From: a bacterium
Lineage (GTDB): Bacteria > 4484-113 > JALSIF01
Assembly: GCA_026981635.1 (NCBI GenBank)
Contig: JALSIF010000297.1
Location: 1 to 7,050 of the forward strand
Length of the DNA: 7,050 nucleotides
Direction of reading: 5' to 3'
Shown here: positions 6,130-7,050 of the stretch, piece by piece
Numbering within the stretch: the first letter of the stretch is position 1
Layout: each line of letters starts with the position of its first letter
Notes under the pieces: model-generated
Seen by the model: the letters and a program-made list of their open reading frames with translations, nothing else
Told to the model about the DNA's origin: nothing
Databases searched by the model: none
Translations under genes and position numbers: made by a program

Positions 6130-6594
6130 TTACGTTTGCGAAATCTCACAATGGAAATATCTAAGAAGTCTGCAGTCAATACAATAATCTGTCCTTTCCG
6201 GAAAACTACCGAAGCACCAAGGAACTCCATTGCCGGGTACAGAATCAGAACAGTCGGCACTTCCTGCACTAACTACGATCCCATAATACCTATCGCAATG
6301 CCTGTACTCCTGCTCATCTGGCCGGCAGGGGTCGGTTGTCTTCCTGGTTTTTGCCTCCCAGCCTCGACAGAAAGCACACTCATACCAACTACCCCCGCAG
6401 ATAAATCTAAATCTCGGACGGTTTGGCTGCTGTTCAAACCACTCCTCCCACTTGACGCAGCACCTGATCTGCTGGGCAGTCGCTGTGTAATTAGGCTCAG
6501 GTCTTAGGGATATGAGCCAAACCACTAGCACCCAAAAGAGAACTCCCCCCATCCAGCCGCTTACGCTGTAGACCACCTTCAACAGTGATCTCAC
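6130..6594 (-). CDS. Small Cys-rich exported protein, first gene of cassette 2
   Basis: This 154-residue protein starts with GTG at 6594, six bases after AGGAGGTGA. A hydrophobic stretch at about residues 14-30 (GWMGGVLFWVLVVWLISL) acts as signal or membrane anchor, so the rest should be outside. The exported part has 12 cysteines in about 120 residues, including CC (44-45), CGGSWYECAFC, TTDPC and a C-terminal C-I-D-C then FHC. This suggests several disulfides and a compact extracellular fold. No known Cys-rich family is recognised. The pattern C-G/T-G then WY, then DPC, then three Cys near the end is shared with the broken gene at 1070-1446. It is first in an operon with the secreted protein gene behind a strong promoter. 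The strong promoter implies substantial expression. A toxin, adhesin or matrix component are all possible, none shown. Confidence 0.78.
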   Translation of the reverse strand: MRSLLKVVYSVSGWMGGVLFWVLVVWLISLRPEPNYTATAQQIRCCVKWEEWFEQQPNRPRFRFICGGSWYECAFCRGWEAKTRKTTDPCRPDEQEYRHCDRYYGIVVSAGSADCSDSVPGNGVPWCFGSFPERTDYCIDCRLLRYFHCEISQT

Positions 6595-6621
6595 TCTGGC
6601 TCACCTCCTAGCTCCGCTATA

Positions 6622-6650
6622 TTTATACCCGCTCAGATCTCTTTTGTCAA
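6622..6650 (-). promoter_or_regulatory. Near-consensus sigma70 promoter of cassette 2
   Basis: On the minus strand TTGACA (6650-6645) and TATAAA (6627-6622) are separated by exactly 17 nt. The predicted start is near 6615, leaving a leader of about 20 nt that contains the AGGAGGTGA before the GTG at 6594. This is the strongest promoter visible in the window and drives the two-gene Cys-rich/secreted operon. Confidence 0.85.
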
Positions 6651-6689
6651 CCCCTCAGCCTACTTTCAACACCCCACCATAATCCACAC

Positions 6690-6830
6690 CCCTCCCGGCT
6701 CCCTGACGGCAGCCACCCTCCTCTCACGAGGGGAGGGAAAAGAAGATTCCCATCCCCGTGTACGGGGAGGGGCCAGGGGTGGGGTCCCTCCCCCTCCCTG
6801 CCTGCCGGGAGGGGGTCGGGGGGAGGGGTT
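6690..6830 (+). repeat. Repeat cluster 5, upstream of dapB
   Basis: The order is the CCCGGCTCCCTGACGGCAGC variant, a 10-bp stem with one G-T pair (6716-6737), an A-rich linker, an ATCCCCGTGTACGGGGAG stem (about 6752-6769), a second stem near 6788-6815, and a G-run tail at 6807-6828. The variant head matches that of cluster 3. It lies between the cassette 2 promoter and the dapB promoter. A short degenerate tail continues to about 6858. Confidence 0.9.
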
Positions 6831-6865
6831 GCACTACGGGAAGGGCCCAGGGTGGGGCCAGTCGC

Positions 6866-6877
6866 TAGAATGGGCCT
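6866..6877 (+). promoter_or_regulatory. -10 element placing dapB as a leaderless transcript
   Basis: TAGAAT at 6866-6871 is followed by six bases before the GTG at 6878, exactly the spacing seen at hisC. No -35 consensus is found 16-18 nt upstream and there is no ribosome binding site. The TAG of the element is also an in-frame stop, so translation cannot begin further upstream. Confidence 0.55.
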
Positions 6878-7050
6878 GTGGTTCGGGTGGGGATAGTGGG
6901 CGTGTCGGGCCGCATGGGCCGCGTCACCCTCAGGGCCGTCCTGGAGGACCCGGAGCTTGAGTTTGCCGCCGCCTACAGCCCCGGCGCGGCGGGCGTGAGG
7001 CTTAGCGAGATCGCCGACTTTCCCGTCCCCCCCGACCTCAGGGTGGCAGA
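6878..7050 (+). CDS. dapB: 4-hydroxy-tetrahydrodipicolinate reductase, N-terminal part
   Basis: The frame runs off the right edge after 57 codons. Its N-terminus, MVRVGIVGVSGRMGRVTLRA, matches the NAD(P)-binding start of DapB: G8-x-x-G11-R-M-G14 with the GRMG signature. DapB reduces 4-hydroxy-tetrahydrodipicolinate in the diaminopimelate/lysine pathway in the cytoplasm. A helix (VTLRAVLEDPE) and second strand (LEFAAAYSP) follow as in the Rossmann fold. GTG 6878 is taken as start because a stop lies four codons upstream and the -10 element places transcription there. The visible part is intact and GC-rich. The diagnostic HHxxK region of the family lies beyond the window, so another short-chain oxidoreductase with a similar start is a small possibility. 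Confidence 0.82.
   Translation, partial: MVRVGIVGVSGRMGRVTLRAVLEDPELEFAAAYSPGAAGVRLSEIADFPVPPDLRVA

Overview
The window looks like chromosomal DNA of a bacterium with GC-rich core genes, AGGAGG-type ribosome binding sites, sigma70-type promoters and some apparently leaderless genes. It cannot be placed taxonomically from sequence alone. Core metabolic genes use mostly C- or G-ending codons. Two kinds of material differ from them: AT-richer accessory genes, and dense GC-rich intergenic repeats.

Layout, left to right. A probable divergent gene start (1-50, minus) faces a promoter and a two-helix membrane protein of unknown function (176-718). Repeat cluster 1 (775-952) follows. Next is accessory cassette 1 on the plus strand: a frame-broken small cysteine-rich secreted protein (1070-1446) and a putative lipoprotein (1499-2305). 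Repeat cluster 2 (2361-2488) leads straight into a leaderless promoter and a HisC-type aminotransferase (2521-3636), which is tightly coupled to a PlsC-type acyltransferase (3643-4350). Facing these is a very AT-rich small three-helix membrane protein on the minus strand (4392-4703) with its own promoter. Repeat clusters 3 and 4 (4909-5048, 5093-5222) follow. Accessory cassette 2 is on the minus strand, transcribed from a near-consensus promoter at 6622-6650: a cysteine-rich exported protein (6594-6130), then a secreted protein (6087-5272). Repeat cluster 5 (6690-6830) precedes a leaderless promoter and the start of dapB (6878 to window end).

The most interesting pattern is that cassettes 1 and 2 share one architecture on opposite strands. 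In both, a short Cys-rich exported protein comes first, then a gap of about 40-55 nt, then a 268-271 residue exported protein with two cysteines about 107-111 residues apart. Each cassette is bracketed by copies of the same structured repeat. This suggests a mobile or duplicating two-gene secreted system of unknown function inserted among housekeeping genes. The repeats are built from consecutive hairpins plus a G-run tail with quadruplex potential, all in the same orientation whatever the direction of neighbouring genes. Two copies end just upstream of leaderless -10 elements with identical geometry.
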